Under the pieces are notes generated by a model, which saw only the letters and a program-made list of their open reading frames with translations, was not told where the DNA came from and searched no databases. The position numbers and the translations under genes are program-made. From Cellvibrionales bacterium UBA2511 (GTDB taxonomy: Bacteria; Pseudomonadota; Gammaproteobacteria; Pseudomonadales; Porticoccaceae), in contig DDNV01000069.1 in assembly GCA_002341315.1 (NCBI GenBank), forward strand, positions 4,135-14,266: DNA of 10,132 bases, written 5' to 3'. Shown piece by piece: positions 1-6,358 of the stretch; position 1 is the first letter of the stretch; each line of letters begins with the position of its first letter.

Positions 1-172
1 AGCTGCTCGAAAGCTCGGGCATCGTAAAGGGACGGGCTTCCAGAACCCCGATGCGCAGTGATTGTCCCCAACTGGACCCGGCGATAAGCACGGCCAGACT
101 GGCACCGACCATGCCGGCACCCACGACGACAATATCAAACGACTTTTCGGTCACCTGCTCTTTTTCAGCCAC
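1..172 (-). CDS. ubiI: UbiI/VisC-like FAD-dependent ubiquinone biosynthesis hydroxylase, N-terminal fragment
   Basis: Only the first 57 codons are in the window; the gene runs off the left edge. The fragment begins V-A-E-K-E-Q and contains the dinucleotide-binding turn G-A-G-M-V-G at about residues 18-23 after a hydrophobic beta strand (FDIVVV). A second strand ends in an acidic residue (GVLEARP), as expected for the ADP-ribose-binding fold of FAD mono-oxygenases. Enzymes of this family hydroxylate the ubiquinone ring at the inner membrane; the E. coli gene in this position (ubiI, formerly visC) acts at C5. I chose the GTG start at 172 because the only later ATG in the early part lies inside the FAD motif. 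The GTG lies inside the last codons of ubiH, giving an 8-base overlap that suggests translational coupling. The symbol rests mainly on gene order, because UbiH, UbiI and UbiF paralogues cannot be separated on 57 residues. Confidence 0.82.
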   Translation of the reverse strand, partial: MAEKEQVTEKSFDIVVVGAGMVGASLAVLIAGSSWGQSLRIGVLEARPFTMPELSSS

Positions 173-1460
173 CGGAGGTATTTCCCAACGTATTGCCTAA
201 CATAGCCCCCAACATGGGCGTTCCCCGTGTCTCCATCCCCATACCGAGCCGGGTAAATTGATGGCGCAGCAGCGGCACCGTATCCAGTGCCAGCAAACCG
301 GTGTTGCGCAACAACGCCATCGGGATGGAATGCATGCCGAATACCCGGGGAAGTAAATCGCTCAGCAAAATGGTCTGCTGCTGATCCAGTTGCTGTCGCT
401 GAAGGTACTGTTGCAGCACGCTTAACTCCCCCGGAGTCTGGTGATTTTCCGCCGCCTCACCCAGCGTTTCCGCCAGTACAGCCACATCGCGCAGGGCGAG
501 GTTGAATCCCTGCCCCGCCACCGGATGCAAAGAATGCGCAGCATTGCCGACCACAACCAGATGCCTGCGCACCTGCTCTTCACTGGTGATCAGACTCAGG
601 GGATACACCTGCCGACTTCCCACCCGGACAAAGGGGCCCAGCCGATAGCCAAATCGCTGCTGTAACCGGGCGAGAAATTCCACCTCATCGGCCGCCAGCA
701 ATTCAGCCGCCTGCTCCGGCGGCATGGTCCAGACCATTGCACAGCGATGCTCTCCCGCCATTGGCTGCAGTGGCAACATGGCCATCGGGCCAAGATCGGT
801 AAAGCGCTCATAGGCGATGCCGCCATGATCCAGCTGCAACCCGATATTGGCGACCACGGCAGCCTGCCCATAATCCTTGCACCGGGAATCAATCGCCAAT
901 CGTTGACGGGTTTGGGATTGTGCACCATCGGCTACCACCAGCAGGTCGGCACTGATCATCTCTACAGCATCCGTGCCATCGGAGGAAACCTGCAACTGCA
1001 TACCGCCACTCGACGGGCTGACAGCCGCGACCTGAGCCGGTGCCGTCAACTCGACATCCGGCGCCCGCTGCAGCGCAGCCATCAATACGTCGCCCAGCTG
1101 GCGGTTCTCGACCACATAACCCAGCGCGGGCAGGTTCTGTTCGGTAGCCGTGAGTCGGGTCCTGCCAAAATGGCCCCGATCAGAAACGTGTACTTGACGG
1201 ATCTCAGTGAGACCGGCATGCAGCGATTGCCAGAGCCCCAGCAACTCAAAAATTTCCCGGCTGCTGTGAGAAAGCGCTGTAGAGCGCCCGTCAAAACTCG
1301 GCGGCAGGGTTGCATTGCTATGCAGCGGAAAGGATTCAATGATCCGGATGCGCCAGCCTGCCTTCAGGTGGGACAGCAGCAATGCCAGACTGACCCCCAC
1401 CATGCCACCGCCGACAATAGCGATATCCACCGCAGATTCCGAGGCAGCGCGGCCTGTCAT
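165..1460 (-). CDS. ubiH: UbiH-type FAD-dependent 2-octaprenyl-6-methoxyphenol hydroxylase
   Basis: The product is 431 residues, a little longer than E. coli UbiH. It is an aromatic-ring FAD mono-oxygenase (FAD_binding_3 / UbiH-UbiF-COQ6 family) that hydroxylates the ubiquinone precursor at C6 as a peripheral enzyme of the inner membrane Ubi complex. Visible motifs are the N-terminal GGGMVG turn (residues 17-22), R-S-T-A-L (59-63), the middle D-G motif in VVADGAQS (D178-G179), and the second FAD motif GNAAHSLHPVAGQGFN (305-320) followed by LALRD. The Asn in GNAAH replaces the Asp usual in the wider family, and E. coli UbiH has the same Asn, so this supports UbiH over UbiF. The ATG at 1460 overlaps the pepP stop in an ATGA (4 bases). 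No strong ribosome binding site precedes it, so translation is probably coupled to pepP. The C-terminal 20 residues are Gly, Met, Asn and Thr rich. Confidence 0.93.
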   Translation of the reverse strand: MTGRAASESAVDIAIVGGGMVGVSLALLLSHLKAGWRIRIIESFPLHSNATLPPSFDGRSTALSHSSREIFELLGLWQSLHAGLTEIRQVHVSDRGHFGRTRLTATEQNLPALGYVVENRQLGDVLMAALQRAPDVELTAPAQVAAVSPSSGGMQLQVSSDGTDAVEMISADLLVVADGAQSQTRQRLAIDSRCKDYGQAAVVANIGLQLDHGGIAYERFTDLGPMAMLPLQPMAGEHRCAMVWTMPPEQAAELLAADEVEFLARLQQRFGYRLGPFVRVGSRQVYPLSLITSEEQVRRHLVVVGNAAHSLHPVAGQGFNLALRDVAVLAETLGEAAENHQTPGELSVLQQYLQRQQLDQQQTILLSDLLPRVFGMHSIPMALLRNTGLLALDTVPLLRHQFTRLGMGMETRGTPMLGAMLGNTLGNTSGG

Positions 1461-2770
1461 TTGCCGGCCATCAGGGTTTCAATATCACTGGTTGTCTTAG
1501 GCACATCGGCGCTCAGTACTACTGCACCCGAACCACTCAACAGGATGTCATCTTCAATGCGTATGCCAATGCCCCGCCAGCGTTCATCGACCCGGGTATT
1601 ATCCCTGGCAATATAAATACCGGGTTCTACGGTCAGAACCATCCCGGACTCCAGCAAGCGCCACTCATCGTGCACCTTGTAATCGCCCACATCGTGGACA
1701 TCCATACCCAGCCAATGGCCGGCGCGGTGCATATAGAAGTCGCGATAGGCGCCGGTTTCAACCAGTTCATTCCGCTCACCATCGAGAATACCCAGCTCAA
1801 CCAGACCGTCAGTGATGACTTTCACCGTGGTCTGGTGGGGTTCATTCCAGTGATTGCCCGGCTTGCATGCTTCGATGGCTTCAAGCTGGGCCTGCAATAC
1901 CACGTCATAAATCGCTTTCTGTTCAGCCGAGAAACGGCCGCTCACGGGGAATGTGCGGGTGATGTCAGAGGCATAGTGCTCCAGCTCACATCCGGCATCA
2001 ATCAATACGAGGTCACCACTGGTCAGCTTGGCACTGTTTTCCACGTAGTGCAGGATGCAGCCGTTGGCACCTCCACCGACGATAGAGTTGTAGGCCGGGA
2101 AACGGGCACCGGCCATGGCGAATTCGTGTTCGATCTCGGCCTGCAACTGATATTCGTACATGCCCGGACGACAGACCTGCATGGCGCGGCAATGGGCTCT
2201 GGCAGAAATACTCGCCGCTGCCCGCATGATCTTCTGCTCACCGGCACTCTTGAATAACCGCAACTCATGTAAAAAATGATCGAGATCGACAAGCTCCCCC
2301 GGCGGACTGGCCCCGGCCCTCGAACGGGAACGGATACTGTTGATCCACTCCATAAGGTGGCGATCGAAAGAGGGATCCCTTCCCATTGCGTAATAGACTT
2401 TTTCCCGGCCCTCGAGCAGACCCGGCAGAATGTCGTCAATATCGTCGATGGGGAACGCGTCGTCTGCACCGTATTCGCTGCATGCTCCCTCCGGACCAGC
2501 CCGGTAGCCATCCCATATTTCACGCTCGGGATTGCGCTCCCGACAAAACAGTAGGAACTGGCCCTGTTCGCGACCGGGAATGAGCACCAGCACAGCCTCG
2601 GGCTCCGAAAAACCGGTCAGATAATAAAAATCGCTATCCTGGCGATAGGGGTAATGCGTATCCCGATTACGAATGCGCTCGGCAGCGCCGGTGATGACGG
2701 CAATACTGTTATCTGTCATCAGCTCCATAAGCGTCCGGCGGCGGCGGGCAAATTCCTGCTTGCTGATCAT
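1457..2770 (-). CDS. pepP: Xaa-Pro aminopeptidase (aminopeptidase P, M24B metallopeptidase)
   Basis: The product is 437 residues, close to E. coli PepP (441). It is a cytoplasmic dimetal enzyme that removes an N-terminal residue preceding proline. The N-terminal half matches the aminopeptidase P N-domain, including the stretch RNRDTHYPYRQDSDF-YLTGF (about 35-54). The C-terminal pita-bread domain carries all five metal ligands: D258 (in LIDAGCE), D269 (in SDITRTFP), H352 (in GHWLGMDVHDVG), E382 (in TVEPGIY) and E406 (in GIRIEDD). These equal D260, D271, H354, E383 and E406 of E. coli. The second active-site His is H359. The ATG at 2770 begins MISKQEFARRR, aligning with E. coli ISRQEFQRRR; a GGAG lies about 13 bases upstream, somewhat far. 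The gene is 41 bases downstream of the UPF0149 gene and overlaps ubiH by 4 bases. PepP has no known role in quinone synthesis, but its linkage to ubiH is conserved. Confidence 0.97.
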   Translation of the reverse strand: MISKQEFARRRRTLMELMTDNSIAVITGAAERIRNRDTHYPYRQDSDFYYLTGFSEPEAVLVLIPGREQGQFLLFCRERNPEREIWDGYRAGPEGACSEYGADDAFPIDDIDDILPGLLEGREKVYYAMGRDPSFDRHLMEWINSIRSRSRAGASPPGELVDLDHFLHELRLFKSAGEQKIMRAAASISARAHCRAMQVCRPGMYEYQLQAEIEHEFAMAGARFPAYNSIVGGGANGCILHYVENSAKLTSGDLVLIDAGCELEHYASDITRTFPVSGRFSAEQKAIYDVVLQAQLEAIEACKPGNHWNEPHQTTVKVITDGLVELGILDGERNELVETGAYRDFYMHRAGHWLGMDVHDVGDYKVHDEWRLLESGMVLTVEPGIYIARDNTRVDERWRGIGIRIEDDILLSGSGAVVLSADVPKTTSDIETLMAGK

Positions 2771-2811
2771 ATGATTACGGTGTCTCCGGACAAGATCCTG
2801 GCGGTAAAAAT

Positions 2812-3363
2812 CTAATGAAGTGTTGGGGATAGGGGGTCGTCGACTTTCTTGTTCAACTCCGCATAAACCAATAGTACGGCCACCCTGACGTATTCGACCA
2901 GTTCAGTATAACTGACCTCGTCTTCTTCACTTTCTTCATCCAGGGTTCCGATCTGGGAAATGGCGGCCAGATCACCTAGCGCATCGGCTATATCCCCGGT
3001 CAGCGTCGCGTCTTCGGCAAGTCCGGCGCTACCGAGACCGAACAGGAAACCCTGACACCATTCTCCTAATGACTGCAGGCGCTGATTCAGTTCCACTTCG
3101 TCACCTGGCAGCAAGGGTTGAAACTCATAGGTGCCACTGCTGATCGATTCAAGTGACAAAAGGTGCAGATCCGGCAATACGTCGCCGAGATCCTCTACCC
3201 GCTCCGTGACCACATCAAGCAACTGGCAAACCATGGTGATTAATTCTTCTCCCCCGGCATGCTGGCCACCACTGATACGACCACACAACAGACCGTGCAA
3301 CTCGGCAGGGCTACCCGGCAAATTGGCGCGTAAAAACGCATCGGCAATGTCATTAAAGTCCAT
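2812..3363 (-). CDS. ygfB: UPF0149 family protein (YgfB)
   Basis: The protein is 183 residues from the ATG at 3363. It matches the YgfB/YecA-like UPF0149 family over its length: an early P-A-E-L-H-G-L-L-C-G segment (E. coli PAEMHGLISG), a central W-C-Q-G-F-L-F-G-L-G (E. coli WVNHFLLGLG), an acidic stretch DEESEEDE, the helix LVEYVRVAVLLVYAEL (E. coli EYVRVAALLC) and a C-terminal PTLH shared with E. coli. The fold is all-helical and cytoplasmic. The biochemical role is not settled; in Pseudomonas aeruginosa YgfB has been linked to control of an amidase gene and beta-lactam resistance. The start is uncertain: a TTG at 3384 and a GTG at 3369 are in frame and would add 7 or 2 residues. I prefer ATG 3363 because AGGTG lies just upstream, while the TTG is preceded by a pyrimidine-rich run. 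It is the first gene of the leftward operon. Confidence 0.93.
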   Translation of the reverse strand: MDFNDIADAFLRANLPGSPAELHGLLCGRISGGQHAGGEELITMVCQLLDVVTERVEDLGDVLPDLHLLSLESISSGTYEFQPLLPGDEVELNQRLQSLGEWCQGFLFGLGSAGLAEDATLTGDIADALGDLAAISQIGTLDEESEEDEVSYTELVEYVRVAVLLVYAELNKKVDDPLSPTLH

Positions 3364-3470
3364 ATACACCTGTATTTCCGGCAAGCAAATGAAGGGGGAA
3401 TCCTACCACCCTTCCAAAGACCAAGCATCCCGCCGTATGGCAGAAATAAAAACCCCAGCCCCCATAACAG

Positions 3471-3500
3471 ACTAGACAATATTTCTCGAAGCACTGTAAG
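3471..3500 (-). promoter_or_regulatory. Possible weak sigma70 promoter for the ygfB-pepP-ubiH-ubiI operon
   Basis: On the minus strand CTTACA (3500-3495) is separated by 18 bases from TCTAGT (3476-3471). Each matches the sigma70 consensus at four of six positions, and the spacing is acceptable. It would place the start near 3464, about 100 bases before the ygfB start. It is the best leftward match I saw in the divergent region, but matches of this quality arise by chance. Confidence 0.3.
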
Positions 3501-3505
3501 GATTA

Positions 3506-3534
3506 TTGACCGACGTGTTAGGGCGCAATATAGT
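3506..3534 (+). promoter_or_regulatory. Near-consensus sigma70 promoter for the ZapB-like/zapA operon
   Basis: TTGACC (3506-3511) and TATAGT (3529-3534) are separated by exactly 17 bases, and each matches the sigma70 consensus at five of six positions. Transcription would start near 3541, leaving a leader of about 23 bases before the ATG at 3564. The position upstream of the first rightward gene, in a 200-base divergent gap, fits a housekeeping promoter. Confidence 0.75.
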
Positions 3535-3563
3535 GGTCTGCAATTATATTCACGGTTGGGTCC

Positions 3564-3770
3564 ATGTCAGAAGATTTACAAACCCTTGAACAGAAAATTG
3601 ATCGACTGATCAATATCTGTGCGCGCCTGCAGAAAGAAAACATCTCCCTGCGCGAGCGTGAATCAACCCTTTTAAAGGAACGCAGCAAGCTCCTGGAAAA
3701 AAATGAACTGGCTCGCAACCGGGTTGAGCACATGATTGTCAGACTCAAAAACCTCAATAACGAAGGCTGA
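3564..3770 (+). CDS. TIGR02449 family short coiled-coil protein (ZapB-like)
   Basis: The protein has 68 residues and is almost entirely a predicted coiled coil. Leu, Ile and Val recur at heptad spacing from about residue 5 to 65 (L5, L8, I12, L15, I18, L22, I27, L29 and onward), with many Lys, Glu and Arg between and no Gly or Pro before the C-terminal NNEG. Length, composition and position directly before zapA fit the TIGR02449 family, described in databases as ZapB-like or as a conserved hypothetical. If it acts like ZapB it would be a cytoplasmic filament-forming partner that links ZapA at the FtsZ ring to other division components. That role is inferred from neighbour and shape, because coiled coils converge in sequence. 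It follows a strong promoter; five bases separate its TGA from the zapA ATG, so the two are co-transcribed. Confidence 0.85.
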   Translation: MSEDLQTLEQKIDRLINICARLQKENISLRERESTLLKERSKLLEKNELARNRVEHMIVRLKNLNNEG

Positions 3771-3775
3771 ACCGG

Positions 3776-4087
3776 ATGAACCCGCAGACTGTCAACATCC
3801 GCATTCTCGACAAGGAATATCAGGTCAGTTGTCCACCAGAGGAGCGCGATGCCCTGCTGCTCTCTGCCCGAGCACTGGATGAGCGTATGCGCTCAATCCG
3901 CAACAGTGGTGGCGTTATCGGACTGGAGCGTATTGCCGTGATGGCGGCATTGAACCTCACCTATGACCTGTCCAAACTGGAAGCCCAAACCGCCAGCCAT
4001 AGCCTTTCCGCTGAAGCCTTTCAGCGACTGGATCGCAAACTCTCCTCCGCCCTGGAAAGTTTTGAGCCTTCCACCTCCTCCTTTTAA
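3776..4087 (+). CDS. zapA: Cell division protein ZapA
   Basis: The product is 103 residues, typical for ZapA. It binds FtsZ at mid-cell and stabilises and cross-links protofilaments. The N-terminal head is VNIRILDKEYQVSCPPEERDALLLSARALDERM (about 6-38), matching the ZapA pattern of a beta hairpin (I-L-G/D-x-x-Y/F-x-V-x-C-P) followed by a helix. The middle RIAVMAALNLTYDL (52-65) corresponds to the conserved start of the long helix that forms the dimer and tetramer coiled coil. The tail, about residues 76-103, is less conserved and Ser/Phe rich. AAGG (3763-3766), inside the last codons of the preceding gene, is a suitably placed ribosome binding site for ATG 3776. 6S RNA follows directly, as in Pseudomonas and E. 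coli. Confidence 0.95.
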   Translation: MNPQTVNIRILDKEYQVSCPPEERDALLLSARALDERMRSIRNSGGVIGLERIAVMAALNLTYDLSKLEAQTASHSLSAEAFQRLDRKLSSALESFEPSTSSF

Positions 4088-4100
4088 CGACTCTCTGAGC

Positions 4101-4106
4101 TATACT
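4101..4106 (+). promoter_or_regulatory. -10 element of the 6S RNA promoter
   Basis: TATACT, five of six bases of the sigma70 -10 consensus, ends five bases before the 6S RNA 5' end deduced independently by alignment (about 4111). The -35 region (around 4077-4084, CCTCCTTT-like) is a poor match, so activation by an upstream factor or read-through from the zapA transcript may contribute. The element lies between the zapA stop and the RNA. Confidence 0.6.
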
Positions 4107-4110
4107 GTCG

Positions 4111-4286
4111 GAACGCCCTGGGGTGCTTGCCAGTCGACAAGTCCTTGAGCCGATAATCTGTAACCTGGAGGGTAACAGTCTGTACGGTGTGCAAGTCCGC
4201 GTGACGGAAAGCCTAAAGTATTGCGTTACCCACCACCTTGAACTTTACGGTTCAAGGCCACATTGACAGCGGCACTTCCGGGGATC
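4111..4286 (+). ncRNA. ssrS: 6S RNA
   Basis: 6S RNA binds the sigma70 holoenzyme by mimicking an open promoter and lowers transcription in stationary phase. Conserved blocks are CTTGAGCCGATA (about 4144-4155), the 5' side of the central bubble; GAAAGCCT (4207-4214); and CACCTTGAAC, which forms the hairpin CCTTGAAC-TTTACG-GTTCAAGG (4236-4257), an 8-bp perfect stem. GGGTAAC (4170-4176) can pair with GTTACCC (4225-4231) in the apical arm. The closing stem is GCCCTGGGGTGC (4115-4126) with GCACTTCCGGGG (4272-4283), with one mismatch and some G-U pairs. Aligning the ends with E. coli 6S gives about 176 nt; the U equivalent to E. coli U44, the product-RNA start, is at 4154 with no gap. Ends are estimates to within a few bases. 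It sits between zapA and ygfA, as in most gammaproteobacteria, with no clear terminator after it, so read-through into ygfA is likely. Confidence 0.95.
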
Positions 4287-4318
4287 CTACAATCGACACC
4301 GAATAAGATCGAGCAGCG

Positions 4319-4891
4319 ATGGACAACAAAGCCATTCGTAAAGAGATGCGTCAAAAACGCCAGTCGCTGTCCGCACCACAGCAAGCCGATGCCAGTCACG
4401 GACTTGCCAGGCAATTATGTCGGCTACCGGTCTTTCTGTTCGGCAAGAACATCGCTTTCTATCTGGCCAATGACGGCGAAATAGACCCGCGTATAGCGAT
4501 GGGAATCGCCGAAGCGGCCGGCAAAGCCTGCCACCTGCCCGTACTACACCCCCTGAAACAGAATCGCCTGCACTTTGTTCGCCACCGCACAGGACAACCG
4601 CTGACCGCCAACCGCTTCGGTATAGCCGAGCCCCCCCTGCGCCGCAACCGAATCGTTCCGCTACTTGCCATAGATGTGGTTCTTTTACCTATGGTCGCCT
4701 TTGACCGACAGGGCAACCGGCTGGGCATGGGCGGCGGCTTTTACGACCGCACGCTGAGTCAGAGTTTCAGGCTGACCAAATTCATCGGTTTAGCCCACAG
4801 CTGTCAGGAAACTGATAGTATTGCTCCGCAACCCTGGGATATCCCATTACAAGCCATCGTTACCGAACGGGATATTATTCAGATTCGTTAG
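4319..4891 (+). CDS. ygfA: 5-formyltetrahydrofolate cyclo-ligase
   Basis: The product has 190 residues, normal for the family. It uses ATP to convert 5-formyl-THF to 5,10-methenyl-THF, returning a stored folate to the one-carbon pool. The N-terminal helix has the basic pattern K-x-x-M-R-x-K-R (8-14). The signature is VAFDRQGNRLGMGGGFYDR (126-144), which contains the glycine-rich phosphate/folate-binding loop GMGGGFYD. LPVL (73-76) and LLP (122-124) strands are also in place. The ATG at 4319 lies about 32 bases after the 6S RNA end; the ribosome binding site is weak (GAGCAG). In E. coli ygfA (also called fau) is transcribed from the 6S promoter and linked to persister formation; the same 6S-fau layout suggests shared transcription here. 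The pyruvate kinase gene starts 28 bases after the TAG stop, so the unit may continue. Confidence 0.95.
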   Translation: MDNKAIRKEMRQKRQSLSAPQQADASHGLARQLCRLPVFLFGKNIAFYLANDGEIDPRIAMGIAEAAGKACHLPVLHPLKQNRLHFVRHRTGQPLTANRFGIAEPPLRRNRIVPLLAIDVVLLPMVAFDRQGNRLGMGGGFYDRTLSQSFRLTKFIGLAHSCQETDSIAPQPWDIPLQAIVTERDIIQIR

Positions 4892-4919
4892 TCCAGTCAG
4901 GTCAAGAAGCCTTTTCGAT

Positions 4920-6344
4920 ATGCGCAAAACCAAAATTATTTGTACCATAGGACCCGTTACCGAGTCCTACGACATGCTGGAACAGCTGGCCAACGCCGGC
5001 ATGAACGTGGTGCGACTCAATATGTCACACGGCGACCATGAATCCCACGCCAGGGTTATCAAGGCAGTCCGAACCCTCAACAAAAAACGCCACCATCCGA
5101 TTGCCGTCCTGATAGACACGCAGGGTCCTGAAATTCGCACCGGCGACATCCACAATGAGCTCGACCTGAAGCAGGGCGATGAAATTTCGGTGGTTGCGCG
5201 GGGCGAGGACGACGTGGAGGCGAGCTCCATTCGCATCAATTATGAAAACCTGATCGACGATGTAGAGATCGGCGATAAAATTACTGTGGATAACGGCCTG
5301 ATCAATCTCGAGGTTCTCAGCAAGGAAGATCGCGTGATGCGCTGCCGCGTCGTCGATGGCGGCGTACTGAAAAGCAAGCGCCATGTGAATTTGCCGGGCA
5401 TCAGGGTCAACCTGCCGGCTATTACCGAAAAGGACAAGCGCGATATTGAATTCGCCATCGAACAGGAAGTGGATTTTATTGCACTCTCTTTCGTGCGCGA
5501 CGCTGAAGATATCCACCAACTGCACCAACTGCTGGGGGATAAAGCCGACAAAATCCAGGTAATCTCCAAGATCGAAGACCAGGAAGGCGTCAAGAACGTC
5601 CGGGAAATCATCAAAGTGTCGGACGGTTTGATGGTGGCGCGGGGCGATCTCGGCGTGGAGATTGCTATTGAAAAACTGCCCCGGGTACAACGGCGCATTA
5701 TTCGTCTCTGCGCCCAGGAAGGTAAACGCGTCATCGTTGCCACCCACATGCTGGAATCCATGATTGAAAACCCCATGCCCACCCGCGCCGAAGTCACGGA
5801 TGTGGCCAATGCCGTCTATGAAGAAGCCGACGCCATCATGTTGTCCGGCGAAACCACCATCGGCAAATACCCGGTCAAATGTGTGGAGATCCTCGATCGC
5901 ATCGCACGCTCCATTGAACTCAGTCGGGGCCTTCGTTTTACCGATAACCTGATTCTCAAAAATGACAAGGAAGAGATCGCCGCCGCCGCTGTGAAGCTGG
6001 CTGAATCAATCAAAGCCAAGGCCATTATTGTGCCCACCCGCCGGGGACGCATGGCAGGTTATGTCACCAACTGCCATCCCCAGGCACCGATTATCTGCGC
6101 CTTTACCAACGACAGTCGCACTCGCCGTCAGCTGGTTCTGAACCGCAACGTCCTGAGTTTTCGCATCAACTTCAGTGAAGACCCGGAAAAAACCCTCGCC
6201 ACAGCGGCCAACATCCTCATTGAACGGGCCGAGTTTACCCCGGAGGACCGACTGGTGGTTATTTCCGACGCCCTCGCCGGATCCGGAATTGATGCCATAC
6301 AGATCCGGAAACTGGGAGATCTGTTGAAAGTGCCTATCGAGTAG
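4920..6344 (+). CDS. pyk: Pyruvate kinase
   Basis: The product is 474 residues. It makes ATP and pyruvate from phosphoenolpyruvate and ADP. The start at 4920 gives MRKTKIICTIGP, the classical N-terminus; a longer frame from 4821 only reads back through ygfA. Visible sites are R32, N34 and S36 (VRLNMSHGD), D66-T67 and R73 (IDTQGPEIRT), catalytic K217 and metal ligand E219 (ISKIE), metal ligand D243 (MVARGDLGVE), T275 (VATHMLESMIENPMPTRAE) and the LSGETTIGKYP segment (308-318). The barrel and B domain resemble PykF more than PykA. The C-terminal domain departs from the FBP-activated form: the effector loop is PTRRGRMAG (372-380), with bulky residues where Ser/Thr usually bind phosphate, and the late G-S-G-x-T-N-T loop reads GSGIDAIQ (454-461). 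H276 replaces the usual Gln of ATQML. The enzyme looks catalytically intact but its allosteric control is probably different. Confidence 0.96.
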   Translation: MRKTKIICTIGPVTESYDMLEQLANAGMNVVRLNMSHGDHESHARVIKAVRTLNKKRHHPIAVLIDTQGPEIRTGDIHNELDLKQGDEISVVARGEDDVEASSIRINYENLIDDVEIGDKITVDNGLINLEVLSKEDRVMRCRVVDGGVLKSKRHVNLPGIRVNLPAITEKDKRDIEFAIEQEVDFIALSFVRDAEDIHQLHQLLGDKADKIQVISKIEDQEGVKNVREIIKVSDGLMVARGDLGVEIAIEKLPRVQRRIIRLCAQEGKRVIVATHMLESMIENPMPTRAEVTDVANAVYEEADAIMLSGETTIGKYPVKCVEILDRIARSIELSRGLRFTDNLILKNDKEEIAAAAVKLAESIKAKAIIVPTRRGRMAGYVTNCHPQAPIICAFTNDSRTRRQLVLNRNVLSFRINFSEDPEKTLATAANILIERAEFTPEDRLVVISDALAGSGIDAIQIRKLGDLLKVPIE

Positions 6345-6358
6345 CACCAGGCAAGACG

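Noticed and set aside
747..1616. An 870-base open frame on the plus strand opposite ubiH and the end of pepP.
   Set aside because: It is fully antisense to a gene with clear UbiH motifs, has no recognisable domain, and its composition fits a shadow frame of a GC-rich gene.
4088..4110. A longer 6S RNA beginning right after the zapA stop, using CTCTCTGAG as the closing stem.
   Set aside because: CTCTCTGAG looks like the E. coli 5' end, but pairing with the 3' end is poorer than GCCCTGGGGTGC, and it would put the TATACT box inside the RNA.
4821..4919. A 33-residue N-terminal extension of pyruvate kinase.
   Set aside because: It reads back through the end of ygfA; the family N-terminus M-R-K-T-K-I starts at 4920.
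5025..5747. A 240-residue minus-strand frame inside pyk.
   Set aside because: It is antisense to the catalytic barrel of pyruvate kinase, and such mirror frames are common there.
6345..6358. A PhoB box before the alkaline phosphatase gene.
   Set aside because: The 14-base gap shows no CTGTCAT-like repeat, and I found none in the nearby end of pyk.
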